Assembly: GCA_016124755.1 (NCBI GenBank)
Contig: WGNA01000027.1
Span: 1 to 64,000 of the forward strand
DNA from: Bacteroidota bacterium
Lineage (GTDB): Bacteria > Bacteroidota > Bacteroidia > NS11-12g > UBA9320
Length of the DNA: 64,000 bases
Direction of reading: 5' to 3'
Below the pieces are notes generated by a model. That model worked only from the letters and a program-made list of their open reading frames with translations. It ran no database searches and was not told where the DNA came from. Below, in pieces: positions 24,905 to 33,564 of the stretch. The position numbers were made by a program, and so were the translations under genes. Every line of letters begins with the position of its first letter. Within the stretch, counting starts at the first letter, position 1.

Positions 24905-26764
24905 TCAGATGGTTTTTCCTTTCAGAGCTTTGCTAATCGTTTCGTCCATCATCTTTTCAGCAAACGGTTTTGTATAGTTGCTGAGTTGTTCGTGAAGACT
25001 CAGAATTTCATCCTTTTTATTTTCACTCATGGTGGTTTTGAGTCTGGCTATTAATTCTTGTGTGGTATTTAATTCCTCTTCGGAAATTTCTGAGCTGTGA
25101 TTTTTCAAAAATTTCTCTGTGTTCAGAATAAGGTATTTCGATTCGTTAATGGCTTCGGTTAAGGAACGAAAAGCCACATCATCATTGGCAAATTGAAGAG
25201 AAGCATTCAACATATTCTCAACCTCCTGATCTGTTAATCCATATTTCGGCTGCACTTCAATTTCCTGTTCTACGCCCGACCGGTGTTCGATGGCTTTCAC
25301 TTTTAAAATTCCATCGGCATCGAGCATAAATATGATTTCTATTTTGGGAAGGCCGGCCGGCATTGCCGGAATGTTATGCAATACAAATTCTGCAAGTTGG
25401 CGATTTTGAGAAACCTGATCCCGCTCTCCCTGATAAACACTTACTTTGAGATTTACCTGTCCGTCGACCGAGGTTGTGTAATTTCTGCCAACGGCCGTCG
25501 GAACCTTGCTGTTTCTCGGAATAATTACATCCATTAATCCTCCAACGGTTTCAATTCCCAATGAAAGTGGTGTTACATCAAGAAGTAACATATCCCGGCG
25601 ATTGCCCGCCAAAATATCGGCTTCAACTGCTGCACCGAGGGCGACAACTTCATCCGGATTTAATTGATCATTAATATGTGAATGAGAAAAAAATTCGGTT
25701 ACTGCCTGTTTTATAAACGGTGATCGTGTGGATCCGCCAACCAGAACTACTTCATTAATTTCTGATTTCTGAAGTCCTGCATCTTTCATCGATTGTGAAC
25801 AGCTTTCGAGGGTTTTCCGAATTAACGGATCCATAAGGTTCCGGAGTTCCGATGCCGAAAGTGACAGATTGATTTCTCTGAATCTGATCTCCGCAGAATC
25901 CAGACTGCTCAACATTTGTTTTACCTCTTCCGCTATTAACCGAAGTTCACTTTTTACCTTTTGATCGTTGTAGAGTTGATTTAATTCCGGATGATGTTTT
26001 AACCAGTAATCGATAACAGACCGGTCGATGTCGTCGCCACCCAGATACGTATCGCCATGAGTCGATAATACTTCAAAAACACCTTCTTCAATTCTCAAGA
26101 TGGAAATATCGAAGGTTCCGCCGCCGAGATCGTAAACTGCAATATTCCGGGCTTCGTCTGATTCGAGATTTAATCCGTACGCCAGACTCGCAGCTGTGGG
26201 TTCATTTACAATTCGGAGAACTTCAAGTCCTGCCAGTTTTCCGGCGTCGCGTGTTGCTTGTCTTTGCGAATCGTTGAAATATGCCGGAACTGTTATTACT
26301 GCTTTTGAAACCTCATGACCCAATGCGGTTTCGGCTTTGTGTTTTAATTCTTTTAAAATTTCTGCGGACAATTCCACCGGAGTAAAGAAGCGATCACCCA
26401 GCTGAATTTTCACCATCCGCTCATCATCTTCATCAATAATTTTATATCCGAAATAATGCGAGTGACCGGCAACATCGGAGTATGATTTTCCGAGAAGTCT
26501 TTTAACCGAATAAACCGTTTGGCCGGGATCGGTGCTCAGTAATTTTCGTGCGGATGTGCCGACTGTAAATCCTTTTTCTCCATCAAAATGAACTAATGAA
26601 GGAGTGATAATATGTCCGCCATCTCCTCCCCGCAACACAATAGGTTCGTTGTGTTTTTTGTCGTAAACGGCCACCAAAGAATTGGTTGTCCCGAGATCAA
26701 TGCCAACCACAGTGCTGGTTTTTTTTACCTCTCCGGTGGCGATGTCAATTGATATTTTGGCCAT
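24905..26764 (-). CDS. hscA: Hsp70-family chaperone, HscA-like
   Basis: A 619-residue Hsp70. The ATPase part has GIDLGTTNSLVAVYD, AVITVPAYFNDSQRQATRDAG, VYDLGGGTFDISIL and VLVGGSTRSP. The substrate domain carries DVTPLSLGIETVGG, and the lid is short, as in HscA, the chaperone that delivers [Fe-S] clusters from IscU. The N terminus MAKISIDIATGE also fits HscA better than DnaK. No isc genes are nearby, so the assignment rests on sequence alone. A TACCTTTG -7 element ends only 4 bp before the ATG. Confidence 0.85.
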   Translation of the reverse strand: MAKISIDIATGEVKKTSTVVGIDLGTTNSLVAVYDKKHNEPIVLRGGDGGHIITPSLVHFDGEKGFTVGTSARKLLSTDPGQTVYSVKRLLGKSYSDVAGHSHYFGYKIIDEDDERMVKIQLGDRFFTPVELSAEILKELKHKAETALGHEVSKAVITVPAYFNDSQRQATRDAGKLAGLEVLRIVNEPTAASLAYGLNLESDEARNIAVYDLGGGTFDISILRIEEGVFEVLSTHGDTYLGGDDIDRSVIDYWLKHHPELNQLYNDQKVKSELRLIAEEVKQMLSSLDSAEIRFREINLSLSASELRNLMDPLIRKTLESCSQSMKDAGLQKSEINEVVLVGGSTRSPFIKQAVTEFFSHSHINDQLNPDEVVALGAAVEADILAGNRRDMLLLDVTPLSLGIETVGGLMDVIIPRNSKVPTAVGRNYTTSVDGQVNLKVSVYQGERDQVSQNRQLAEFVLHNIPAMPAGLPKIEIIFMLDADGILKVKAIEHRSGVEQEIEVQPKYGLTDQEVENMLNASLQFANDDVAFRSLTEAINESKYLILNTEKFLKNHSSEISEEELNTTQELIARLKTTMSENKKDEILSLHEQLSNYTKPFAEKMMDETISKALKGKTI

Positions 26765-26768
26765 GGCG

Positions 26769-26776
26769 CAAAGGTA
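26769..26776 (-). promoter_or_regulatory. -7 element TACCTTTG upstream of hscA
   Basis: An exact TAnnTTTG match on the minus strand, ending 4 bp before the ATG, which predicts an essentially leaderless mRNA. Confidence 0.5.
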
Positions 26777-26817
26777 ACGTTCAGGTTAGAACAACTGTTT
26801 GGATGAATCCGATGCAA

Positions 26818-27177
26818 TCAGATTCTTGGCAATTCTTTTTTGGTAAGATGATTTTCAGTATTGCCGGTGTTAAGTGTTTCCGCCGGTTCAAACAGCATCA
26901 CACAAACTTCTTCCTCAGCAACCGGTTTATGCTCTACACCTCTTGGAACGACTATTATTTCTCCCGGATTTGCGGTGAGAATTTTATCCCGAAATTCAAT
27001 TTTAAGCACACCACTGATTACCATAAAAAGTTCGTCTTCATGTTCATGGTGATGCCACACAAATTCGCCTTTGAGTTTCGCTAGCTTTACATGTTGGCCA
27101 TTGAGTTCTGCAATTATGTGCGGCGACCAGTGTTCTGAAAACCCGGATAGTTTGTCGGCTATATTGATTACTTCCAT
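26818..27177 (-). CDS. cupin-domain protein
   Basis: A 119-residue single-cupin protein. Motif 1 reads WHHHEHEDELFMVISG and supplies the His and Glu metal ligands; motif 2 is PGEIIVVPRGVEHKP with the last His ligand. The reaction is unknown; similar proteins include sugar isomerases and small-molecule sensors. It is the last gene of the minus-strand run from YbaB, 14 bp after the UDG gene. No signal peptide. Confidence 0.83.
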   Translation of the reverse strand: MEVINIADKLSGFSEHWSPHIIAELNGQHVKLAKLKGEFVWHHHEHEDELFMVISGVLKIEFRDKILTANPGEIIVVPRGVEHKPVAEEEVCVMLFEPAETLNTGNTENHLTKKELPRI

Positions 27178-27191
27178 TTTCTTACGTTAGA

Positions 27192-27785
27192 CTAAATGCT
27201 GATATGTCTTCGAATTTCAGTTCTTAAAACCGGAATCAACTCGTCTTCAAACCAAGGATTTTTTCTCAACCAAAGTCGGTTGCGCGGAGAAGGATGCGGT
27301 AAGGGAAAATATCGGGGCAGGTATTTTTCATAATTCCTTACCGTTTCGGTGAGTGTTTTTTCCTTTTGATTTCCGAGATAAAAATTTTGCGCGTACTGAC
27401 CAATCAACAACAGCAATTTCACATTTGGTAAAAATTCAAATAGTGTGGATTGCCAGTGCGATGAACATTCCGGTCGGGGAGGCAGATCACCGGATTTTCC
27501 TTTGCCCGGATAACAAAATCCCATCGGCGTGATAGCAAATCGCGAGTTATCGTAGAAAGTTTCAGGCGTAACGTCCAACCAGATTCTTAACAATTCTCCG
27601 CTTTTGTCGTTCCACGGAATTCCCGATTCATGCACTTTTGTTCCCGGAGCCTGACCAATAATCGCGATTCCCGCATGCACAGATGCCGAGAGCACCGGCC
27701 TTGGTTCAAACGGCAGATGCGCTTCACAAATCCGGCAACTGCGAATCTGTATTAATAATTCTTCAAGTGAGTTAGCTTCTTTCAA
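27192..27785 (-). CDS. uracil-DNA glycosylase family 4-like protein
   Basis: A 197-residue protein. Cys17, Cys20, Cys91 and Cys107 have close to the spacing of the [4Fe-4S] ligands of family 4 UDGs. Motif A is IGQAPGTKVHESGIPWNDKS and the C-terminal loop is LPHPSPRN, with the His expected in the active site. It should remove uracil or a related base from DNA, but motif A diverges from classical members (WND where PFVG is usual), so specificity is open. It starts with TTG in a TTGA overlap with the beta-lactamase gene. Confidence 0.8.
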   Translation of the reverse strand: MKEANSLEELLIQIRSCRICEAHLPFEPRPVLSASVHAGIAIIGQAPGTKVHESGIPWNDKSGELLRIWLDVTPETFYDNSRFAITPMGFCYPGKGKSGDLPPRPECSSHWQSTLFEFLPNVKLLLLIGQYAQNFYLGNQKEKTLTETVRNYEKYLPRYFPLPHPSPRNRLWLRKNPWFEDELIPVLRTEIRRHISI

Positions 27786-28666
27786 TTAACCTCCGGATAC
27801 AAACCGAGTTCTGAAAATGCCTTTAGCGTAACTTCACTTCTGATTTTCGGAAACAGATTCATATTAAAATCTTCTTCAGGCTGAACACGGGTGGCGAAAT
27901 ACCAGAAACCCGATTTGTTTTTTAATGCACCAACAAACCATCCGGTATTTTCTCCGTTGCGGATGGCCCAGCCTGTTTTGCCGAAAAATGTGAGCGAATC
28001 ATTTTGTTCTAATGTCATTACGCTCATCATTCTGGAATGCGTTCTCTCGCTGATGGGCAATCGCTTTTCAAACAATTTCTGAAGCAATTGCAACTGATCA
28101 AACGGGCTCACCTGTGCTTCTCCCTCCAGCCAGAAATTTGTGAGGTTGGAATCCGTAACGGAGATTTTTCCGTACTGAAAAGTATCGATAAAGTGCTGCA
28201 TTCGTTCCACTCCGATTCTCGTTGCGAGTTCCTGATAACAAGGCACGCAGGAAACCTTATAGGCTTTGGGCAAAGTCATGTCTTCTTCCCACTGCGGCAG
28301 TCTTCTAGGCTTTCCGTCCCATTTAAAAATATAAGATGTGTCGGGGATGGCGCCGGCTTCTAATCCGATAATGGAATTTACAATCTTGTAGGTTGATGCC
28401 GGAAGTGTTCCATGTTGCCAACCTGTTGAATCGTTGGTAAAGTACATTTGGTTGGCAGGATTATAAATCAGAATAATTCCCTTCATATCCGAATGCATTA
28501 GAATGCTGTCAAAAGCGGGAATAAATGTCCAGCCGGGTTTCGCGATTTCAGTTTTTACATCCGTTGATTTTACTTCGGAATTCTGAGATCCCGGTTTGTT
28601 GCAGGCACTTACAACTGAAAAAAGGAGAGCAACAGAAATTGTTGTTTGGATTATAGAATTATTCAT
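27782..28666 (-). CDS. class D (OXA-type) beta-lactamase lipoprotein
   Basis: A 294-residue protein with a lipoprotein signal (VVSAC, Cys22). All class D motifs are present: LPASTYK with nucleophile Ser91 and the Lys94 that is carbamylated in OXA enzymes, SCV (139-141) followed by PCYQELA, FWLEG, and KTG at 230-232 followed by W. It should hydrolyse penicillin-type lactams; the spectrum cannot be read from sequence. Lipid anchoring suggests it works at a membrane face. It lies inside a housekeeping-like operon between PhzF (8-bp overlap) and UDG, without mobile-element signs. Confidence 0.9.
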   Translation of the reverse strand: MNNSIIQTTISVALLFSVVSACNKPGSQNSEVKSTDVKTEIAKPGWTFIPAFDSILMHSDMKGIILIYNPANQMYFTNDSTGWQHGTLPASTYKIVNSIIGLEAGAIPDTSYIFKWDGKPRRLPQWEEDMTLPKAYKVSCVPCYQELATRIGVERMQHFIDTFQYGKISVTDSNLTNFWLEGEAQVSPFDQLQLLQKLFEKRLPISERTHSRMMSVMTLEQNDSLTFFGKTGWAIRNGENTGWFVGALKNKSGFWYFATRVQPEEDFNMNLFPKIRSEVTLKAFSELGLYPEVN

Positions 28667-29459
28667 ATTGAAATACGCCGGTTATTACAGTAATAGCTTT
28701 CCCGGTTATCAGAACGCGATCACCCGATAAAGAGCACTCGAGTTTGCCACCTCGTTCTGATAATTGTTCAGCTTTGAGATGTTGAAGATTTAATTTGTCT
28801 GACCAATACGGAGTTAATAAGGTATGCGCAGATCCGGTTACAGGATCTTCATCAATTCCGGAACCCGGCGCAAAAAATCGGGAAACAAAATGCGAATTAT
28901 TCCCCGGAGCACTCACAATGATTCCACGAACATCCAATTTTTTTAATTCGTGATGAGCCGGATTAATTTTCCGAATTACTTCTTCACCTTCATAAATCAA
29001 CAAATAATCAGTGGAACCTTTCCATGTTTCGGTTGGTTCGGTTCCGATTCCACGATTCAGGATTTCATTGTTTTCAACTTTTTGAATTGTATCCAATGGA
29101 AAATTCAACTGATAGGCATCTCCGAATTTCCGAACACTGACCTCGCCTCGTGTTCGGGTTTGAAATTTCACCTCGTCCCGATTTTCAAGCCATTGGGAAT
29201 AATGATTCATTATAATGTGAGCGGCTGCAATGGATCCATGACCACAAAGAGCAATTTCCACCGTTGGCGAAAACCATCGAATCTCAATATTCCCATTATT
29301 TAAAAACACAAAAGCCGTTTCCGATAGGTTGTTTTCTGCGGCAATTTTTAGCATTAAATCGTCATCCGGTTTATCAATAAAAATACAAACCGCAGCCGGG
29401 TTACCGGAAAAGACGGTGTCTGTAAACGCATCTACCTGATAAAATGGAATCTTATTCAT
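28659..29459 (-). CDS. PhzF-family isomerase/epimerase-like protein
   Basis: A 266-residue protein of the PhzF (diaminopimelate epimerase-like) fold. It has the N-terminal QVDAFTDTVFSGNPAAV, ENNLSETAFV with the catalytic Glu region, ALCGHGSIAAAH, and the C-terminal GIDEDPVTGSAH. No phenazine genes are near, so the PhzF name marks only the family; most members have unknown substrates. It overlaps the DUF3089 gene by ATGA upstream and the beta-lactamase gene by 8 bp downstream, so the three are translated together. Confidence 0.88.
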   Translation of the reverse strand: MNKIPFYQVDAFTDTVFSGNPAAVCIFIDKPDDDLMLKIAAENNLSETAFVFLNNGNIEIRWFSPTVEIALCGHGSIAAAHIIMNHYSQWLENRDEVKFQTRTRGEVSVRKFGDAYQLNFPLDTIQKVENNEILNRGIGTEPTETWKGSTDYLLIYEGEEVIRKINPAHHELKKLDVRGIIVSAPGNNSHFVSRFFAPGSGIDEDPVTGSAHTLLTPYWSDKLNLQHLKAEQLSERGGKLECSLSGDRVLITGKAITVITGVFQYE

Positions 29460-30490
29460 GGTTTGGCTTGATAAAAGTTTTCAATTCTAAGTATCGCATT
29501 AGCCCGGATTAGCGAATAAAAGAGATTGTAATCGTATCGGTACAGAAAGTCCGCAATACCATTATAAATCTGTTTATCAATTCCGTAAAGAAACAGGGCG
29601 TTGTCGCGAATGGTCGCACGTCCATCGTATTCCACAGTCTTTAATGGAATGCGGCGGTTTCTTGAAGGACGCAGAGCTAAAATATTATTTACTGGAATCG
29701 TATCCGAAATATTACTCCTCCAATTGAACGGATTGGTAACCATAAACGAATCGTGGTGAATGATGGAATAACCGGTATCCCGCCAAACATAGAGTGGTGT
29801 CGGGTAGTCAAGAGCACCCCATTTTCCGTATGTGTTCCAGGTAACCGCACATCCTGTTGAAGTGGAATCCCTGCAATATTTAATTGAAGAAAGTTCGTCT
29901 TCATGCAGCAATCGAAAACCGGGGACGTAAGCAACAATGAGTTTATCTTTTAATATGTTGGAACTGAATTCGGAAATCAGTCGCTGAATGTGCAGACTTC
30001 CCTGTCCGTGGCCGGCAAGAATAACCGGTTGACCATTGTTCCAGTTTGCCATATAATATAGAAATGCAGTGCGTACATCTTCGTACGCCAGATTAAGTGA
30101 TCCGATACAGTTCGCGGAATCTGTGTTTCTTTTATTCCTGAAATAGAGTCTTAACCGGGTTTGGCGATAAGCCGGAGCATAAATATTCGCAATTCCGTGA
30201 AAAACTGTTGCCTGATTCATCAACGACAAATTTGTTTTTCGGATAACCGATTGCGAATGCAACGGACCATTACATTTGGTTCCGTTGATATAGGTTGTGG
30301 AATGAACAAAGAATACATCTGCCCGTATCGAATCCTCTGATTTAAGCAACGGGCATTTATCGGTAAGATCCTTTTTATCCGGATGTGCGTACCAGAATCC
30401 GAGGTTGGAATAATCCGGTATTTTCTGAGCGAAGCCAATGGAACAGCTCAAAATCATTAGAATAAATAATAATAAGGGCTGACGTTTCAC
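29456..30490 (-). CDS. DUF3089-type alpha/beta hydrolase lacking its nucleophile
   Basis: A 344-residue exported protein (signal peptide ending GFAQ). It resembles DUF3089: ADVFFVHSTTY, IYAPAYRQTRL, AYEDVRTAFLYY, then the elbow LAGHGQGSLH. In an active hydrolase the elbow would be GHSQG; here the central residue (162) is Gly, encoded GGA, so the usual Ser is missing. It may be a non-catalytic binding protein, or a nearby Ser may serve. I chose the GTG at 30490, one base after the YbaB stop, over an ATG at 30574 inside ybaB because it starts a clean signal peptide. Confidence 0.8.
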   Translation of the reverse strand: MKRQPLLLFILMILSCSIGFAQKIPDYSNLGFWYAHPDKKDLTDKCPLLKSEDSIRADVFFVHSTTYINGTKCNGPLHSQSVIRKTNLSLMNQATVFHGIANIYAPAYRQTRLRLYFRNKRNTDSANCIGSLNLAYEDVRTAFLYYMANWNNGQPVILAGHGQGSLHIQRLISEFSSNILKDKLIVAYVPGFRLLHEDELSSIKYCRDSTSTGCAVTWNTYGKWGALDYPTPLYVWRDTGYSIIHHDSFMVTNPFNWRSNISDTIPVNNILALRPSRNRRIPLKTVEYDGRATIRDNALFLYGIDKQIYNGIADFLYRYDYNLFYSLIRANAILRIENFYQAKP

Positions 30491-30491
30491 G

Positions 30492-30788
30492 CTATAAACC
30501 GAGGCCGGGAATGTTCGGCATAATGGCGCGCATTTCCGATTCCATAATTTTATCAGCTTCGTGAAGAGCTGCATTAGTTGCTTCGAGAATTAATTTTTCC
30601 ATCTGGTCTTTATCGGCAGTACGAAACACGCGTTCATCAATTTCTACTGCGCTGATTTTTCGGTTTCCGGTACAGGTTACTTTCACAAGTTTGTTCCCGG
30701 CATATCCGTCGACTTCAATTTTCTCTAATCTGGCTTTTGTCTCCTCCGCATTCTTTCGGAGATCTTTGAACTTATCTAATCCGAACAT
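30492..30788 (-). CDS. ybaB: YbaB/EbfC-family nucleoid-associated protein
   Basis: A 98-residue protein with the YbaB pattern: an N-terminal charged helix (KDLRKNAEETKARLEKIEVDG), a central sheet (NKLVKVTCTGNRKISAVEID) and a C-terminal helix (LILEATNAALHEADK). YbaB binds DNA as a dimer and is often next to dnaX and recR; neither is here. It is the first gene of a minus-strand run DUF3089, PhzF, beta-lactamase, UDG, cupin. Length is typical. Confidence 0.92.
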   Translation of the reverse strand: MFGLDKFKDLRKNAEETKARLEKIEVDGYAGNKLVKVTCTGNRKISAVEIDERVFRTADKDQMEKLILEATNAALHEADKIMESEMRAIMPNIPGLGL

Positions 30789-30918
30789 CTTTCAATAATT
30801 ATAAAGCGGCAAGTTAATGGAATGCAGGAATCGATGAGCTTGTGAAATATGCCGGAGAGTATAATTTGGATTCGATCAATAATTCGTGAATTTTGACCTC
30901 CTTCAATTTATATCTGAA

Positions 30919-32568
30919 ATGAAAAACCAAAATTATTTTCTGCTGACCTTTTTGGCTCTGATGAGTTTAGGTTCCTGCAAACAAAAACCAAAAGAAGAAC
31001 CGCCCCAGGAAGAACCCAAGCCATCGATGGCAGAAGTGGGATTGTCGAAATATGTTTCCGTTAAGCTTACAACAGATATTTCCAAACTTTCAGAATCAGA
31101 AAGAAAAATGATTCCTTTCCTGATAAAAGCGGCAAAGGTGATGGACGAACTATTCTGGATGCAAGCCTATGGTGATAAGAGTTCGCTGATGAGTGATCTG
31201 CAGGATGAATCTGAAAAACTTTTTGCCGATCTCAATTACGGTCCTTGGGATCGTTTGGAAAACAATCAGCCATTTATTGAAGGTGTCGGCGAAAAACCCA
31301 AAGGTGCAAATCTGTATCCTCAGGATGTTACCCAGGAGGAACTTGATTCTGCCGGGCCGGCTATAAAAGATCAGTATTCCATGGTTCGCCGTGATGATTC
31401 CGGTAAACTCAAAACGATTCCTTACCACGAATTTTTTGCCGATAAACTGAAAGAAGCTTCCGGATATTTATTGGAAGCGGCAAAACTTTGTGAATCTCCG
31501 GAACTAAAGAAATATCTCGAACTTCGGGCTGCGGCTTTGCTCAGCGATCAGTTTCTGGAAAGCGATAAAGCATGGATCGCCATGAAGGATAATGCCATCG
31601 ATATCATCATTGGTCCGATTGAAAATTATGAAGACCATTGGTACAGCGCAAAAACATCTTACGAAGCGTATGTTCTGGTAAAAGACAAAGAGTGGAGTGA
31701 AAGATTAAAGAAGTATGTCGCTCTTCTTCCCGAACTTCAAAAGTCTTTACCGGTTGATGAAAAATATAAAAAGGAAAGTCCCGGTTCATCTTCTCAACTG
31801 AATGCCTACGATGTAATTTATTATGCCGGAGACTGCAACGCCGGCAGTAAAACCATCGCGGTTAATTTGCCCAACGACGAAATTTTCCAGACAACTCTCG
31901 GCACCAGAAGATCGCAACTGAAGAATGCGATGCGGGCAAAATTTGATAGAATCATGCTTCCCATTTCAGATGTTCTGATCGATGAAAGTCAACGAAAGCA
32001 CGTGACTTTCAACGCGTTTTTTGAAAACACAATGTTCCACGAAGTAGCGCACGGACTGGGAATAAAAAATACCCTGAACGGCGGAACGGTTCGGGATGCT
32101 TTGGGTGCGGAATCGTCTGCTTTGGAAGAGGGAAAAGCAGACATCCTCGGTTTGTACATGGTAACATATCTGCGGGATAAAGGCATTCTTACGGATGGTG
32201 AACTCATGGATAACTATGTAACTTTTCTGGCCGGAATTTTCAGAAGCGTTCGTTTCGGGGCTGCCAGTGCTCATGGAAAAGCAAACATGGTTCGTTTTAA
32301 TTTCTTCAAAGAAAAAGGGGCATTTGTTCGAAACGAAAACGGAACGTATTCGGTTGACATGGAAAAAATGCGGACGGCAATGAATGACCTTTCTGCACTA
32401 ATAATCACACTTCAGGGAAATGGCGATAAAGCCGGAGTGGAAAAACTCACAACAGAAAAAGGCATGATTGATATGGGACTTCAAAGCGATCTCGACCGGT
32501 TGGCAACCGCCGGTATTCCCGTTGATGTTTTCTTTGAGCAGGGAGTTGAGGTTTTGGGTTTGAACTAA
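30919..32568 (+). CDS. M49-like (dipeptidyl-peptidase III family) zinc peptidase lipoprotein
   Basis: A 549-residue lipoprotein (LGSC, Cys20) followed by a charged linker. The zinc site reads FHEVAHGLG, with EEGKADILG later, where the Glu and Asp fit the EECRAD motif of DPP III. Canonical M49 has HExxxH (six residues); here the spacing is HExxH, as in a family branch found in Bacteroidota. It probably removes dipeptides or acts on small peptides in the envelope. The ATG at 30919 is chosen over a GTG at 30886 because it starts the lipoprotein signal; a near-consensus GAATTTTG stands upstream. Monocistronic. Confidence 0.83.
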   Translation: MKNQNYFLLTFLALMSLGSCKQKPKEEPPQEEPKPSMAEVGLSKYVSVKLTTDISKLSESERKMIPFLIKAAKVMDELFWMQAYGDKSSLMSDLQDESEKLFADLNYGPWDRLENNQPFIEGVGEKPKGANLYPQDVTQEELDSAGPAIKDQYSMVRRDDSGKLKTIPYHEFFADKLKEASGYLLEAAKLCESPELKKYLELRAAALLSDQFLESDKAWIAMKDNAIDIIIGPIENYEDHWYSAKTSYEAYVLVKDKEWSERLKKYVALLPELQKSLPVDEKYKKESPGSSSQLNAYDVIYYAGDCNAGSKTIAVNLPNDEIFQTTLGTRRSQLKNAMRAKFDRIMLPISDVLIDESQRKHVTFNAFFENTMFHEVAHGLGIKNTLNGGTVRDALGAESSALEEGKADILGLYMVTYLRDKGILTDGELMDNYVTFLAGIFRSVRFGAASAHGKANMVRFNFFKEKGAFVRNENGTYSVDMEKMRTAMNDLSALIITLQGNGDKAGVEKLTTEKGMIDMGLQSDLDRLATAGIPVDVFFEQGVEVLGLN

Positions 32569-32576
32569 AAAAGGAA

Positions 32577-32888
32577 TCACTTCCACATGGAATAAAGGGA
32601 TCTGGATTTTAAATAATTCAGATCCTTTTCATTTTGATAGGCTTCTTTCTCAAAGGAAATAGACTTATACGCTTCATCCCAATTGTGCAGCTGAAGATAG
32701 CGGATCAGAAACTCTAAAATGTAAATCAGATAAAAGAATATCAGCAGTAACTCTTTTTGCTGTTGATGATGAATTTTTTCGTGATTGAGAATTGCCGGAT
32801 TTGAAGCGATATCAATATCTCTTACCAAAACAAATGGAAACAATGCCATCGCCCGATATTTCTTTCCGGGAAGTAGTTTAAAAAGCAA
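32577..32888 (-). CDS. small membrane protein with an HExxH motif
   Basis: A 103-residue protein. The zinc-type motif NHEKIHHQQQ (His36, Glu37, His40) is followed by one hydrophobic segment LLLIFFYLIYILEFLI (about 47-62) and a conserved-looking tail FEKEAYQNEKDLNYL that could supply a third metal ligand. It resembles a very small relative of M56/BlaR1 peptidases; activity is unproven. It lies 32 bp downstream of the anti-sigma-like gene and is probably the third gene of the ECF operon. It is convergent with, and 8 bp from, the M49-like gene. Confidence 0.75.
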   Translation of the reverse strand: MLFKLLPGKKYRAMALFPFVLVRDIDIASNPAILNHEKIHHQQQKELLLIFFYLIYILEFLIRYLQLHNWDEAYKSISFEKEAYQNEKDLNYLKSRSLYSMWK

Positions 32889-32920
32889 AGGGGTTTTTAG
32901 AATAAACAGAACAGGTCGAA

Positions 32921-33562
32921 TTATTCTTCCGGTGGAAGTGAATCTTTCTTTCGGGCATCAATTTCCGCATCAACGTTTTGCTGAATTGCCGGAAGCAAAT
33001 TTCCATCATCCGATTTCAGATGAACCGTTTTCCCATCGTATTCAAGTTCATAAACATATTCCCCGTTCTCAGAAGATAGCAACTTGCCTTTATAAGTTTC
33101 AGGGTTTTCTATGTTGATCTTTAGTTCTGGAGGAGCACTGTCACCCTCGTTTTTCATCCGGAAATAATCCAGGGTTTCCACGTTGGTTGCCGGAGTCTGT
33201 TCTTCAACAGGTGTGGTTTTTTTCTTATCATCCGGCGGACTAACTATTCGGAAAATGGCATAGCTGATTCCCAAAACCATCGCCGGAATTAAAATACGCA
33301 ACAAAATCCGGCTCATATCAACTGAGGGCGTGTATGACTTATGGCCACCAGCTTTCCAATCGGGAAGTTGTGCTTCAATCGAATTCATGAACTTAACAGA
33401 CTCGTAAGTTTTTATGGCCTTGATGGCGTTGATCTGTTTTCGCACTTCTTTGGAAAATTCAAGATCATCACGAACTCTTTTTTCGAATTTGATCTTTTCA
33501 ATCGGGTCGAGTTCTTCATTAATGAAGTGGTCGATGAGCGTTATGTCGTCGATGGTAATCAC
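32921..33562 (-). CDS. putative membrane anti-sigma factor
   Basis: A 213-residue protein with one central membrane helix (ILIPAMVLGISYAIFRIV, about 88-105). The cytoplasmic N-terminal part is charged (DHFINEELDPIEKIKFEKRV), and the periplasmic C-terminal part is acidic. This is the shape of anti-sigma proteins that hold an ECF sigma factor at the membrane. It starts 2 bp after the sigma gene. I do not see a clear zinc anti-sigma motif (HxxxCxxC), so the role is inferred mainly from position. Confidence 0.72.
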   Translation of the reverse strand: MITIDDITLIDHFINEELDPIEKIKFEKRVRDDLEFSKEVRKQINAIKAIKTYESVKFMNSIEAQLPDWKAGGHKSYTPSVDMSRILLRILIPAMVLGISYAIFRIVSPPDDKKKTTPVEEQTPATNVETLDYFRMKNEGDSAPPELKINIENPETYKGKLLSSENGEYVYELEYDGKTVHLKSDDGNLLPAIQQNVDAEIDARKKDSLPPEE

Positions 33563-33564
33563 GA

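Noticed and set aside
30490-30574. Longer N terminus for the DUF3089 protein
   Set aside because: It would overlap ybaB by 83 bp and put a non-signal stretch before a clear signal peptide.
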